Source: RUG334 sp045599645 (GTDB taxonomy: Bacteria > Muiribacteriota > Ozemobacteria > Ozemobacterales > Ozemobacteraceae). Taken from it: a stretch of DNA of 29,350 nucleotides. Below the pieces are notes generated by a model. That model saw nothing but the letters and a program-made list of their open reading frames with translations, did not search any database and was not told the origin of the DNA. The stretch spans positions 1-29,350 of the forward strand of contig JAZRWI010000079.1 in NCBI GenBank assembly GCA_045599645.1. The letters run 5' to 3'. This document shows, piece after piece, positions 1 to 8,438 of this stretch (position 1 is its first letter; every line of letters starts with the position of its first letter). Position numbers and translations under genes: made by a program.

Positions 1-3000
1 TTCAACAAAAGAAGATTTATCTTCTGCAAAGCGCTTATCGCCTTCCTTACCATTTATAAGAAGCTTTGAGCCTTTATTTTCGGTATTATCAAGCAGAACA
101 ACCTTTTCGCCTTTTTTAAGAGTCTTACCGGCCATATCAACGTCAACACTGACTTTATCAAGATCAACCTTGTCAGTGGTAGTCAGCATAATAAAATCAT
201 CTGCAGACTTTGATTTCATTGAGAAGTCAATCTTTGAGAAACCATTTACAGCCTTAATCTTGTTCCCTGCTTCATCTACTTTAAGTGTATTACCGGTTTT
301 TACATCTGCACCAGCTTTGGTTGAATAACCACCAGAAAGAGTCAGGTTTTCTGCTTCAAGCTTCTGGGGAAGTTGAACTGTTGCGTTGGTAGCATTAGTG
401 CCGTCTGCGCTGTAAGCTCCATAAACAACGTCATAATTTGAAGCAACAGTCTTGTTTACCTCAAGGGTATTGTCTGTGGCTGTCAGCTTCTGGGAACCGT
501 TTTTGTAAATACCGGTTATGATGGAATCACCAGTTATAGCAACTGCCTTGTCGTTAGAAGTATCATATTTGTAAACACCAACGGTTACATTAGTTTCATT
601 GGCTTTTGCCATATGATGCTTCTTATCACCAGTCAGGGTTTCACCGTTAATCTTAAAGGTGGTTGAATTCTGGCTGATAGCGTTGTCAGAAGTAATGATA
701 GCTTTTTTCCCGTTGAAACCTTCAGAGAATTCTGTGTCCAGAACAGTATTATCAAGTTTTATCTTGTTGACGTGAAGCATTGAAGCTTCTGGCGGCAAAG
801 CAGGTTTCATGGCAATACTATATTTTTCAAAACCCTTAACTTCTTTAACCTTTGATCCTGCGCCATTTCCTGTTATTTCAAAAGTATTACCGGTTTTTGT
901 ATCTGCATCGACTTTGGTTGAGTAACCACCATGAATAGTAAGGTTGTCGGCATCAAGCTTTTCTGAAACCTTGACCTTTGCACCTGTTGCAGCATTGCCA
1001 TCAGCACTGTAGGCGCCATAGACAACATCATAGTTTGAAGCAACACTCTTATTAACCTCAAGAGTGTTATCTTTTGCTGCCAGCTTCTGGGAACCGTTTT
1101 TGTAAATACCGGTTATGATGGAATCACCAGTTATAGCAATTGCCTTGCCGTTAGAAGTATCATATTTGTAAACCCCAATAGTAACATTGGTTTCATTGGC
1201 TTTTGCCATGTGATGCTTCTTGTCACCAGTAATGGATTCGCCATTGATTGTATACTTAGTTGAATTCTGGCTGATATCATTGTCTGAAGTGATAATAGCT
1301 TTTTTCCCATTAAAGCCTTCTGAGAATTCAGCATCTAAGCTGGTATTATCAAGGTTTATCTTGTTTACATGGAGCATTGAAGCTTCTGGAGGCAAATTAG
1401 ACTTAACAGCAATGCTATACTTTTCAAAGCCCTTAACTTCTTTTACTTTCGAGCCAACACCTTTTTCGGTTATTTCAAAGGTATTGCCGGTTTTGGTATC
1501 AGCATCGGCATTCTTTGAATAACCGGCATAAATAGTAAGGTTTTCTGCATCAAGCTTTTCTGTAATATTTACAGTTGCACCTGTTGCATCGTGACCGTCT
1601 GCGCTGTAGGCTCCGTAGAGTTCGGTGTTTTTAGCCGCCATTGAAGCATCTACAACAAGAGTATTATCTGAAGCCGACAACTGTTGAGAACCGTTTGTAT
1701 ATACGCCGGAAATAAGTGATTCACCTGTGATACTCAAAGAATTGTCTGTTGAAGTATACTGGTAAGTGCCGATGGTAACGCTGTTTTCATTAGCCTTTGA
1801 AATGTGGTGCTTCTGACTGCCGGTAAGAGTTTCACCGTTAATAGCAAGAACCGTTGAGTCTTTGCTGAAAGGATTAGCAGAACTGATAATGGTCTTTGTT
1901 CCATTAAAGCTGGTATCAAAAACAGTATTCACTGTAGCATTATCAAGATTAATACTGTTTACAGTCAGATTTGGAGCTTCATCTGATGATATCGTGAAAT
2001 TTACTTTTTTAAAGCCATCAATACTTTTGGCCTTTATACCTGTAGCGTCAACATTTAATACGTTATTTTCAGTATTAATATTTGTCGGGTTAACTGCATT
2101 ATAGCTGCCTATGATATCAACATCAGAAAAATCAAGTTTGTCGGCAGCCATGCTGATTGTTACGCCACCAGCGGTCTGGTCTGCTACATCGCTGTATGCG
2201 CCGTATAATCTATTTGTCTTTTCGGGAACACTGATTATTGATATTTCAGAATTTCCATGACTTATCAGGTTGCCATCAGTATCTTTTCCCGTATAGTAAA
2301 CACTGCTAAACTCATCATTGCCACGGAAAGTAAGGTCATTGCCTTCTTTTGCAAATTCGTATTCATTAATATGAACAATGTGAGAAACGCCGTCTTCCTT
2401 TGCAACACTGTATAAGCTATCCTTATAAGGTGCCTTGCCATCAACCTTATAAATTATACTTCCGTTATAAGCATTATCTGAATCAGAATGGATAAGAGTA
2501 ATCCTATCACCTGTTGCCAGCTTCGGATCAGTAACATCTATGCTGCTTACATCAATATCAAATGCAGTCGTAGTCGGCAAAGAAAGCATGGTATCGCTAT
2601 TTTCAACTTCTGCAGCATCAAAAGTAAGCTTTTCAAAATTAACAAATTTGCCACCGATCTTATTATTCTTACCACCGATGGTTAATGTATTTCCTGTCTT
2701 ATCTGCAGCATTGCCGCCATAAACATTACCGTTAACTGTTGAACCATGTTTTATGGCAATAGAGTTATGGTTCGTGCCACTAATACCATATCCACCATAT
2801 ACCTCATTCACAGTGCTGCCAGAAATATTTACGCTGTTCCCATCAGCACTTCCATTTGGGGTATAGCCACCATACACATTATTTTCAACATTACTATTTT
2901 CAATATTAACAATATTCTCAACAGCATCTTTGCTATTTGAATAGCCACCGTAAACATTCTTGCCTGATGCATTATCAGACATATTTGCAATATTTTTGGA

Positions 3001-5301
3001 AGCACTTCCATTTGTGGCATAACCACCATAAACATTTGTTGATATTTTACCGCCTGAAATATCAATAATATTCTGTTCAGCAGTTCCGCGATAAGTGTGA
3101 CCACCATACGCATCACCATTTATTATACTGTCAGACGCTGTTAAATGGTTTTCTGAAGCATTTACGCTGGTATCACTATATTTTCCAGTGCCGGCACCAT
3201 ACGCATTCCCATTAATAGTGCTGCTGGCAATAGATAATTTGTTTCCCTTAACATCGCCTTTTATCTCTACCAGACCGCCATAAACCGCACCATTAAAACC
3301 TGTTTCACTGGTAACGCCATTTACGATACTATTCGTAATTGATACTTCATTATATAAGGCACTGCCGACACTTCCAGACACATAACTGGTATGACCACCG
3401 AAAACTATGCCTCCGACGGAACTATCTTCAATAATAACCTTATTGCCAACAGTATCATTTCTATTTGTATAGCCGCCGGCAACATTTTTACCAATAGTGC
3501 TACCACTATTTATATAAACAGTATTGCTACCAGTAATACCACTAGAAGAAAAAGCGCCATAAACATCTCTCATAATAGTGCTGCTAGCAATGGTAACCGT
3601 ATTATTAAAGCTATTTTCACCTGGGGCATTACCGCCATCAACCTGTTGTGTAACAATGCTACCAACTATATTCACTGTATTATTATTAGATTCTAATGAA
3701 GTAGCGTAGCAATCACCACCATAAACCCAGCCATCCACAGTGGTATCAATAATATCCACAGTATTGTAGTCTGTATTTCCAGACTTTTGGGAGTAAGCGC
3801 CATAAACAGACTTCACAGAACTACTGGCAATATTAACAATATTATAGCTGGCACTTCCTTCATTGGAATACCCACCATAAATGCTCTGAGAAATAGTAGA
3901 ATTGGCTATATCAATTACATTTTGAACTGCATTACCTGTTTTAATGTATCCGCCATAAGTAAACGCCGCAGTACTGTCAGTAATGGTTACTTCATTATTT
4001 GATGCTTCATTATTTGACGTTTCACCTTCTGACGACACATAACCACCGTAAATATTATTTTTTACAGTGCTACCAGATATATTGACAATATTTTCTGTTG
4101 CTTGGCCAGAAACTGTATAGCCACCGTAAACATAATTTGCAGTAGAGCTGGCAACTGTAATCTTATTACCTATGGTATCACCATTACTAGCAATATAACC
4201 ACCGAAAATACCATTTCCAGCACCAGAATAAACAACACCAGAATCAGCAGCAACGCTGCTGCTGGCTACAATCACTTCATTTCCAGAAGCACTACCGTTT
4301 TTATTAACATAACCACCGTAAACAGAAGTTTTCACTGTAGTGTTTGTCAGACTGACCATATTCAGGTCTGCAGCGCCAGTAGCTGTTCGGCCACCGTAAG
4401 CAGAGGCGGTAACAGATGAATCTTTTATACTTAACTTATTGTTATAAGCATTACCGGTAGTATTTACGTAACCTGCATAAACATTGGAAGCAGAACTATT
4501 AGTAATATCGGTTAAATTCAGGGTTGCACTGCCTGTTTTGGTATAACCGGCATATATTATCTTAGCATTAGTATTATCAACCGTAATTTCATTACCATTG
4601 ACATCGCCGTCATTAGTAACCTTGGCAGCATAAGCAGTATTGCTTAAAGTGCTGTTGGCTATTGTTACTTTGTTGTTTTCAGCATTGCCAGAACCATAAA
4701 CATAGCCACCGTAAGTCATTTTTTTCACAGTGCTGCCGTTGATAGTAACCTCATTGTATGAAGCATCACCGGTATCACTAGCAACACCACCATAAACATT
4801 TAAAGTAATAGTGGAACTGGATATATTTACTTTGTTTCTGTTTGCGTTACCTCTGAATATTTCTTCAGCACTGTGGCTTGCAATACCAGTTACACCACCC
4901 CATACAGATTGATTAACCGTGCTGCTTACAATATTAACTTCATTGTCGGTGACATCGCCATCTTTAGAAACATAACCACCATAAACATCTGTCAGGGCTA
5001 TACTGCTTCCATTCCCTTTAATATGCACGCTATTTGAGCTTATATTATCTGAAGCATCGGAATAACCACCGTATATATTGGCTATGCTTCCTGTTCCGAT
5101 GCTTATAGTAGCATCAATAGTGTTACCAGATTTGTCGGTCGGGTTAATACCTTCTTCAGTTAAAGTATAAGGGATGCCATTTATAGTGTATGTTCCATAC
5201 TCGGCAGATTGTGCAGAAGTTACATTGCAAAAAAGACTACCTGCAGCAAAAAAGTATGCAAAAAGACGAGCGAGAATCTGATTTTTAGTTAGCTTACGCA
5301 T
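1..5301 (-). CDS. Giant autotransporter-type repeat protein (C-terminus beyond window)
   Basis: The frame runs from an ATG at 5301 to the left edge with no stop: 1767 codons, 3' partial. Residues 1 to about 32 form a signal peptide (MRKLTKNQIL, hydrophobic core, then a TSAQS-type cleavage region). Bases 2700-5080 encode about 28 degenerate units of 25-30 residues built around IYGGY/VYGGY and N-x-V-x-I strands, as expected of a beta-solenoid. A linker covers about 2060-2700. Three long repeats of about 199 residues follow (2055-1462, 1461-860, 859-265), each with SADG, KTGNTF, GFEKYSI, MLHVNK and a KKHH(M/I)(A/S)KANE motif. Such repeats occur in passengers of type V autotransporters, which suggests surface export and adhesion. 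The beta-barrel is not in view. The start has only a weak GGGA ribosome site. It could instead be a large adhesin secreted another way. Confidence 0.85.
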   Translation of the reverse strand, partial: MRKLTKNQILARLFAYFFAAGSLFCNVTSAQSAEYGTYTINGIPYTLTEEGINPTDKSGNTIDATISIGTGSIANIYGGYSDASDNISSNSVHIKGNGSSIALTDVYGGYVSKDGDVTDNEVNIVSSTVNQSVWGGVTGIASHSAEEIFRGNANRNKVNISSSTITLNVYGGVASDTGDASYNEVTINGSTVKKMTYGGYVYGSGNAENNKVTIANSTLSNTAYAAKVTNDGDVNGNEITVDNTNAKIIYAGYTKTGSATLNLTDITNSSASNVYAGYVNTTGNAYNNKLSIKDSSVTASAYGGRTATGAADLNMVSLTNTTVKTSVYGGYVNKNGSASGNEVIVASSSVAADSGVVYSGAGNGIFGGYIASNGDTIGNKITVASSTANYVYGGYTVSGQATENIVNISGSTVKNNIYGGYVSSEGETSNNEASNNEVTITDSTAAFTYGGYIKTGNAVQNVIDIANSTISQSIYGGYSNEGSASYNIVNIASSSVKSVYGAYSQKSGNTDYNTVDIIDTTVDGWVYGGDCYATSLESNNNTVNIVGSIVTQQVDGGNAPGENSFNNTVTIASSTIMRDVYGAFSSSGITGSNTVYINSGSTIGKNVAGGYTNRNDTVGNKVIIEDSSVGGIVFGGHTSYVSGSVGSALYNEVSITNSIVNGVTSETGFNGAVYGGLVEIKGDVKGNKLSIASSTINGNAYGAGTGKYSDTSVNASENHLTASDSIINGDAYGGHTYRGTAEQNIIDISGGKISTNVYGGYATNGSASKNIANMSDNASGKNVYGGYSNSKDAVENIVNIENSNVENNVYGGYTPNGSADGNSVNISGSTVNEVYGGYGISGTNHNSIAIKHGSTVNGNVYGGNAADKTGNTLTIGGKNNKIGGKFVNFEKLTFDAAEVENSDTMLSLPTTTAFDIDVSSIDVTDPKLATGDRITLIHSDSDNAYNGSIIYKVDGKAPYKDSLYSVAKEDGVSHIVHINEYEFAKEGNDLTFRGNDEFSSVYYTGKDTDGNLISHGNSEISIISVPEKTNRLYGAYSDVADQTAGGVTISMAADKLDFSDVDIIGSYNAVNPTNINTENNVLNVDATGIKAKSIDGFKKVNFTISSDEAPNLTVNSINLDNATVNTVFDTSFNGTKTIISSANPFSKDSTVLAINGETLTGSQKHHISKANENSVTIGTYQYTSTDNSLSITGESLISGVYTNGSQQLSASDNTLVVDASMAAKNTELYGAYSADGHDATGATVNITEKLDAENLTIYAGYSKNADADTKTGNTFEITEKGVGSKVKEVKGFEKYSIAVKSNLPPEASMLHVNKINLDNTSLDAEFSEGFNGKKAIITSDNDISQNSTKYTINGESITGDKKHHMAKANETNVTIGVYKYDTSNGKAIAITGDSIITGIYKNGSQKLAAKDNTLEVNKSVASNYDVVYGAYSADGNAATGAKVKVSEKLDADNLTIHGGYSTKVDADTKTGNTFEITGNGAGSKVKEVKGFEKYSIAMKPALPPEASMLHVNKIKLDNTVLDTEFSEGFNGKKAIITSDNAISQNSTTFKINGETLTGDKKHHMAKANETNVTVGVYKYDTSNDKAVAITGDSIITGIYKNGSQKLTATDNTLEVNKTVASNYDVVYGAYSADGTNATNATVQLPQKLEAENLTLSGGYSTKAGADVKTGNTLKVDEAGNKIKAVNGFSKIDFSMKSKSADDFIMLTTTDKVDLDKVSVDVDMAGKTLKKGEKVVLLDNTENKGSKLLINGKEGDKRFAEDKSSFVE
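265..2055 (-). repeat. Three tandem ~600-bp coding repeats within the giant passenger
   Basis: The same block order recurs at spacings of about 598 bp. The plus-strand landmark ttaccggttttt lies near 288 and 888, with the variant ttgccggttttgg near 1483. The landmark encoding MLHVNK lies near 763 and 1361. The two copies nearest the left edge are the most alike, and the 1462-2055 copy is more diverged, which fits stepwise tandem duplication. Further partial copies lie on both sides. Confidence 0.85.
2700..5080 (-). repeat. About 28 short YGGY solenoid repeats (75-90 bp each)
   Basis: On the plus strand the words accaccgtaaac and accaccataaac recur every 75-90 bases, encoding VYGGY. Variants give IFGGY, VWGGV, IYAGY and AYAA. 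Between them are alternating Asn, Val, Ile and Ser positions typical of a beta-helix. Several units have lost one of the glycines, so the array is old and diverged rather than freshly expanded. Confidence 0.8.
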
Positions 5302-5349
5302 GACATAATCCCGACAATTCGTACATAAAAATAGATATCTATATTCTAT

Positions 5350-5358
5350 ATTATACCA
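5350..5358 (-). promoter_or_regulatory. Extended -10 promoter for the giant repeat protein
   Basis: On the minus strand the sequence reads TGGTATAAT, an extended -10 (TGn-TATAAT), about 49 bases upstream of the ATG at 5301. No good -35 lies 17 bases further upstream (CTAGCG), which extended -10 promoters tolerate. Confidence 0.5.
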
Positions 5359-5400
5359 AAATGAGAAATAATCGCTAGTGATGAAATGTAAAGTTAGCTC

Positions 5401-5435
5401 AAGTCAGAAGTCAGAAGCTTGAAGACAAAAAGCAG
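5401..5435. repeat. Heptad short tandem repeat (AAGTCAG type), left border of the mobile island
   Basis: Five consecutive 7-mers: AAGTCAG, AAGTCAG, AAGCTTG, AAGACAA, AAAGCAG. Nearly the same set in the same orientation lies at 8846-8887. The rest of the gap between the giant gene and higA (5302-5611) holds AT-rich sequence in which I see no gene. Confidence 0.75.
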
Positions 5436-5611
5436 GGCATGTTTTTTAGACAACTTTCGCATTTTACACCCCAATAACATACAGAGCTATATATATAATT
5501 ATAACAAAATAATAAAAAAACGCCACCAGCAATAAACAGCCCGATAAAAAGCCTGATTAATGAATGGGGCCTACGGCTATATATTAAGGGCGCTTTGCTG
5601 AGAAGGACTTC

Positions 5612-5917
5612 TTAAGCGGCTAGTTTGCAATTAAATATTTTAACTTCTTTTAGCTTTTCAGATAATAAATCATTTTGAATATCAAGGTCGTAGTCCATTT
5701 GTAAACCAAGCCAAAACTGTGGAGTCATCTTAAAATACTTTGATAATCGCAAAGCTGTATCTGCTGTTATGGCACGCTTTCCTAGAACTATTTCGTTTAT
5801 GCGTCTTGGAGATACCCCTATATCATTCGCTAGCTTGTTCTGACTTAAACCAAATGGAATCAAGAATTCTTCCTTTAAAACAATGCCTGGATGCAATGCT
5901 GGTATTTTTTTATTCAT
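5612..5917 (-). CDS. higA: HigA-family antitoxin (XRE-type helix-turn-helix)
   Basis: This 101-residue protein begins MNKKIPALHPGIVLKEEFL, the usual opening of HigA/VapI antitoxins. An XRE-type helix-turn-helix follows at about residues 23-62 (GLSQNKLANDIGVSPRRINE, then ALRLSKYF), with the conserved FWLGLQMDYDL after it. HigA neutralises HigB by binding it and represses the operon. It is the second gene of a toxin-first operon, 14 bases after higB. An AAGGAG site sits 10 bases before the ATG and overlaps the higB stop region. The C-terminal tail is slightly atypical but the gene is intact. I see no strong terminator downstream. Confidence 0.93.
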   Translation of the reverse strand: MNKKIPALHPGIVLKEEFLIPFGLSQNKLANDIGVSPRRINEIVLGKRAITADTALRLSKYFKMTPQFWLGLQMDYDLDIQNDLLSEKLKEVKIFNCKLAA

Positions 5918-5931
5918 TATTATTTCTCTCC

Positions 5932-6213
5932 TTAGTGATAATCAACAATCCTGACATCATAACTATGCCCATCTTTCCAGATAAAGCATATTCTCCATTG
6001 ATTGTTTATTCTAATACTATAAATTCCCTTTTTATCACCTTTAAGCTTTTCAAGATGATTACTAGGAGGTATGCGTAAATCATCTATCACACAGGATCTA
6101 TTCAACATTCTAAGTTTTCGGAAGGCTATATCCTGTATGTCCGGAGGCAACTTCTTCGAATATTCTCTGTTAAATATTTTTTGGGTTTCCTTACAACTAA
6201 AGCTTTGTATCAT
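5932..6213 (-). CDS. higB: HigB-family mRNA interferase toxin (RelE superfamily)
   Basis: This 93-residue protein opens MIQSFSCKETQKIF and carries the HigB signature blocks: PPDIQDIAFRKLRMLN at about 24-39, the LRIPPSNHLEKLKGD segment, and the C-terminal YSIRINNQWRICFIW followed by VRIVDYH. Family members cleave ribosome-bound mRNA. The length is normal and the core residues look intact. The toxin precedes the antitoxin, as usual for higBA. Its ATG lies only 6 bases after a consensus -10, so the transcript is probably leaderless. No Shine-Dalgarno is available. Confidence 0.93.
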   Translation of the reverse strand: MIQSFSCKETQKIFNREYSKKLPPDIQDIAFRKLRMLNRSCVIDDLRIPPSNHLEKLKGDKKGIYSIRINNQWRICFIWKDGHSYDVRIVDYH

Positions 6214-6219
6214 AATTTA

Positions 6220-6248
6220 ATTATATAACACATAACGTTATGCGTCAA
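6220..6248 (-). promoter_or_regulatory. higBA promoter with palindromic operator in the spacer
   Basis: On the minus strand, TTGACG (6243-6248) and TATAAT (6220-6225) are separated by exactly 17 bases, a near-consensus sigma70-type promoter. The spacer contains the perfect palindrome CATAACGTTATG (6231-6242), extended to an 18-base near-palindrome at 6228-6245. This is the expected position for a HigA operator giving autorepression. Confidence 0.8.
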
Positions 6249-6318
6249 TTAGCGAATAATTACTAAAATAAAGAAATCAATATACAAATTGGCAGAGGCT
6301 GGTTGAAGCAACATAAAT

Positions 6319-6351
6319 AAAAAAGCCCGACCGGGTAGGTCGGGCTTTTTT
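6319..6351 (-). terminator. Rho-independent terminator of the relic metalloprotease gene
   Basis: A 14-base stem AAAAAAGCCCGACC pairs with its complement around a 5-base loop, with T runs on both sides. The same stem lies after the intact gene ending at 11880. It follows the relic stop codon on the minus strand, so it travelled with that gene's 3' end. It is symmetrical enough to work in either direction. Confidence 0.85.
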
Positions 6352-6371
6352 ATTGCCTGATTGCCTGATTA

Positions 6372-6424
6372 GTTGCCTTGGAGCTTCTTGAGGAGGTCCT
6401 TGGCTTCAATCATTCTCTTCTCGG
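6372..6424 (-). pseudogene. 3' relic of a paralogue of the HEFGH metalloprotease (10486-11880)
   Basis: On the minus strand this reads EKRMIEAKDLLKKLQGN then a stop. That nearly matches the last residues (RNRMIEAKDLLKKLQKGN) of the protein encoded at 10486-11880. The same terminator stem follows. The similarity ends at 6424, exactly where the IS terminal repeat begins at 6425, so the rest of the gene was lost at the IS boundary. No other part of the gene is visible beyond the right end of the IS. Confidence 0.8.
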
Positions 6425-6458
6425 AAGTTTGACAGTTTGAATTAAAGTTTTCTTTGCA

Positions 6459-6484
6459 AAGTCGCATTAGCGGCTTATTTTTTT
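6459..6484 (+). terminator. Terminator-like hairpin at the IS left end
   Basis: AAGTCGC and GCGGCTT pair (one G-T wobble) around ATTA and are followed by seven T residues. It lies between the IS end and the transposase start, where such hairpins can block transcription reading in from outside. Confidence 0.55.
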
Positions 6485-6557
6485 GTCAATTTTAGAAAAT
6501 TTTACTTGCGCAGAGGCGCGCGGAGGGTGTATAGCAATAAGATTAAAGGAGTTTTCA

Positions 6558-8267
6558 ATGAGATTAAATATTGGCAGATCAAAAAATCAGAAATACTATT
6601 ATGTTCAAAAAACTGTATACATCGATGGCAAAGAAAAGTCCCTGATTGTTGAAAAGCTTGGCAGTCACACCGTTCTATTAAAAAAATTGAATGGTGAAGA
6701 TCCATTGGAATGGGCTAAGAAATATGTTGATGAGTTAAATAAAAAAGAACAAGAAGAAAAAGCAGTTGATATAAACATCTGTTTTTCGTCAGGAAATTCC
6801 ATTGCATCAAACGAAAAACGTTTATTCAATGGAGGTTATTTATTCCTTGAAAAAATTTATAATCAACTCGGTTTGAGCAAACTATGCAAACAAATCAGTA
6901 AAAATTATAAATTCAAGTATGACCTTGATAATATTCTGTCAAGGCTGGTTTATAGCAGAATCATATATCCGGAATCAAAGCTTGCCACTTATGAACTCTC
7001 ACAAAACTTTATTGAAAAACCTAATTTTGAATTACAGCATATTTACAGAGCTCTTGACGTTCTGGCAAAGGAATCAGATTTAATACAGTCTACTGTTTAT
7101 GAAAACAGCATTAAAATAACCCCAAGAGACACAAGAGTTCTGTTCTATGACTGCACGAATTTCTATTTCGAAATGGAACGCGAAGCTGGTATCAAACAGT
7201 ATGGCTATTCAAAAGAACACAGACCAAACTCAATAGTTCAGATGGGCTTATTTATGGACGGTAACGGCATACCACTGGCATTCTGCATAAATCCCGGCAA
7301 CACAAATGAACAGACAACAATGAGACCTCTTGAAAAGAAAATCATCAATGACTTCGGTCTTTCAAAGTTCATAGTATGCACAGATGCCGGATTAGCTTCT
7401 GAAGATAATCGCAGGTTCAATACCAAAGGTGAAAGAGCTTTTATTACAACACAGTCCATAAAGAAATTAAAAAGCTTTCTTCAGGAATGGTGTCTTGATA
7501 ATGACGGCTGGTTCCTGCCTGGGAGCACAAAGACATACAGCCTGACTGATATAGACGAAGACAAATACAAAGAAGCAACATTCTACAAAGAAAGATGGAT
7601 TAATGAAAATGGCTTCGAGCAGAAGCTTATAGTGACTTATTCCATTAAATACAGAGACTATATGCGAACCATCAGAGAACGCCAGATAAACAGAGCAGAA
7701 AAGCTTATCAACACCAATTCTGATAAGCTAAGAAAAGCATCGGCAACAGACTGCAAAAGATTCATAAGTCAGATAAACTGCACAAAATCAGGAGAAATAG
7801 CAGAGAAATCAACATATTCTCTTGATTATGAAGCCATAGAAAATGAATCAAAATACGACGGATTCTATAGTGTATGCACGAATTTACATGATGAAACCTG
7901 TGAAATCATCAAGATAAACAAAAAACGCTGGGAAATAGAAGAATGCTTCAGAATAATGAAGACCGAATTCAAATCAAGACCTGTTTACTTATCGAATGAT
8001 GAAAGAATAAAAGCTCATTTTCTTACATGCTACTTAGCTCTGTTGATATTCAGACTATTAGAAAGGAAACTTGGCTATAAATTCACTTGCGAAGAAATCA
8101 TAGATACTCTGAGAAACTATAATTTTCTAAGACCAGGGGCTCAAGGCTATATTCCTGCTTATACAAGCAATAACATAACAACTGAGATCCACAATCAATT
8201 CGGATTTAGAACCGATTATGAGATAGTAACCCAAGATATGCTGAAAGAAATCAAAAAAAATAAATAA
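6558..8267 (+). CDS. IS1634-family DDE transposase
   Basis: This 569-residue protein starts at the ATG at 6558, preceded by AAAGGAG with a 6-base gap. An upstream TTG in frame at 6483 lacks a ribosome site and overlaps the IS-end hairpin. The N-terminus (MRLNIGRSKNQKYYYVQKT) is typical of the family. The catalytic core shows VLFYDCTNFYFE (first Asp), FIVCTDAGLASEDN (second Asp) and KKRWEIEECFRIMKTEF (Glu) in order, consistent with an RNase H-fold transposase that cuts and pastes its own element. The frame is intact and full length, so the enzyme may still be active. Confidence 0.95.
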   Translation: MRLNIGRSKNQKYYYVQKTVYIDGKEKSLIVEKLGSHTVLLKKLNGEDPLEWAKKYVDELNKKEQEEKAVDINICFSSGNSIASNEKRLFNGGYLFLEKIYNQLGLSKLCKQISKNYKFKYDLDNILSRLVYSRIIYPESKLATYELSQNFIEKPNFELQHIYRALDVLAKESDLIQSTVYENSIKITPRDTRVLFYDCTNFYFEMEREAGIKQYGYSKEHRPNSIVQMGLFMDGNGIPLAFCINPGNTNEQTTMRPLEKKIINDFGLSKFIVCTDAGLASEDNRRFNTKGERAFITTQSIKKLKSFLQEWCLDNDGWFLPGSTKTYSLTDIDEDKYKEATFYKERWINENGFEQKLIVTYSIKYRDYMRTIRERQINRAEKLINTNSDKLRKASATDCKRFISQINCTKSGEIAEKSTYSLDYEAIENESKYDGFYSVCTNLHDETCEIIKINKKRWEIEECFRIMKTEFKSRPVYLSNDERIKAHFLTCYLALLIFRLLERKLGYKFTCEEIIDTLRNYNFLRPGAQGYIPAYTSNNITTEIHNQFGFRTDYEIVTQDMLKEIKKNK

Positions 8268-8302
8268 TCTGCGCAAAACATTACGCAAATCCACTAAAAT
8301 TT

Positions 8303-8347
8303 AAAGCGACGTAAGTCGGCTTACAATAAGCACTTACGTCGCTTTTT
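8303..8347 (+). terminator. Strong Rho-independent terminator of the transposase
   Basis: AAAGCGACGTAAGT pairs perfectly with ACTTACGTCGCTTT, with an inner GCTTA/TAAGC stem, followed by a T run. It lies inside the right end of the IS. Confidence 0.9.
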
Positions 8348-8438
8348 TAGTCATAAAGTGTCAAACTTGGGATTTATAATTATAACTCAAAAATAAATAA
8401 ATGCTAGTAATAATGAATGATTTGCTTCGCAAACCGCT

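Larger units (their letters stand above)
6425..8368 (+). mobile_element. IS1634-family insertion sequence
   Basis: The ends are set by inverted repeats: AAGTTTGACAGTTT at 6425-6438 and its near-complement at 8355-8368 (13 of 14 match). The element is about 1944 bp and holds one transposase gene flanked by two hairpins. No target duplication is seen (ctcgg on the left, gggat on the right), and the interrupted gene does not resume on the right, so this copy has been rearranged since insertion. The boundaries come from inspection only. Confidence 0.7.

Noticed and set aside
873..4419. Many short open frames on both strands inside 1-5301, some Asn/Ile-rich on plus
   Set aside because: The minus-strand frame starting at 5301 is open without interruption and has clear protein repeats; the others are its out-of-frame or antisense shadows.
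5520..5611. Terminator for higBA
   Set aside because: Only weak, interrupted stems and no T run on the minus strand.
6483..6557. Longer transposase start at 6483
   Set aside because: It is a TTG with no ribosome site, overlapping the IS-end hairpin; the ATG at 6558 has AAAGGAG at ideal spacing and the family's normal N-terminus.
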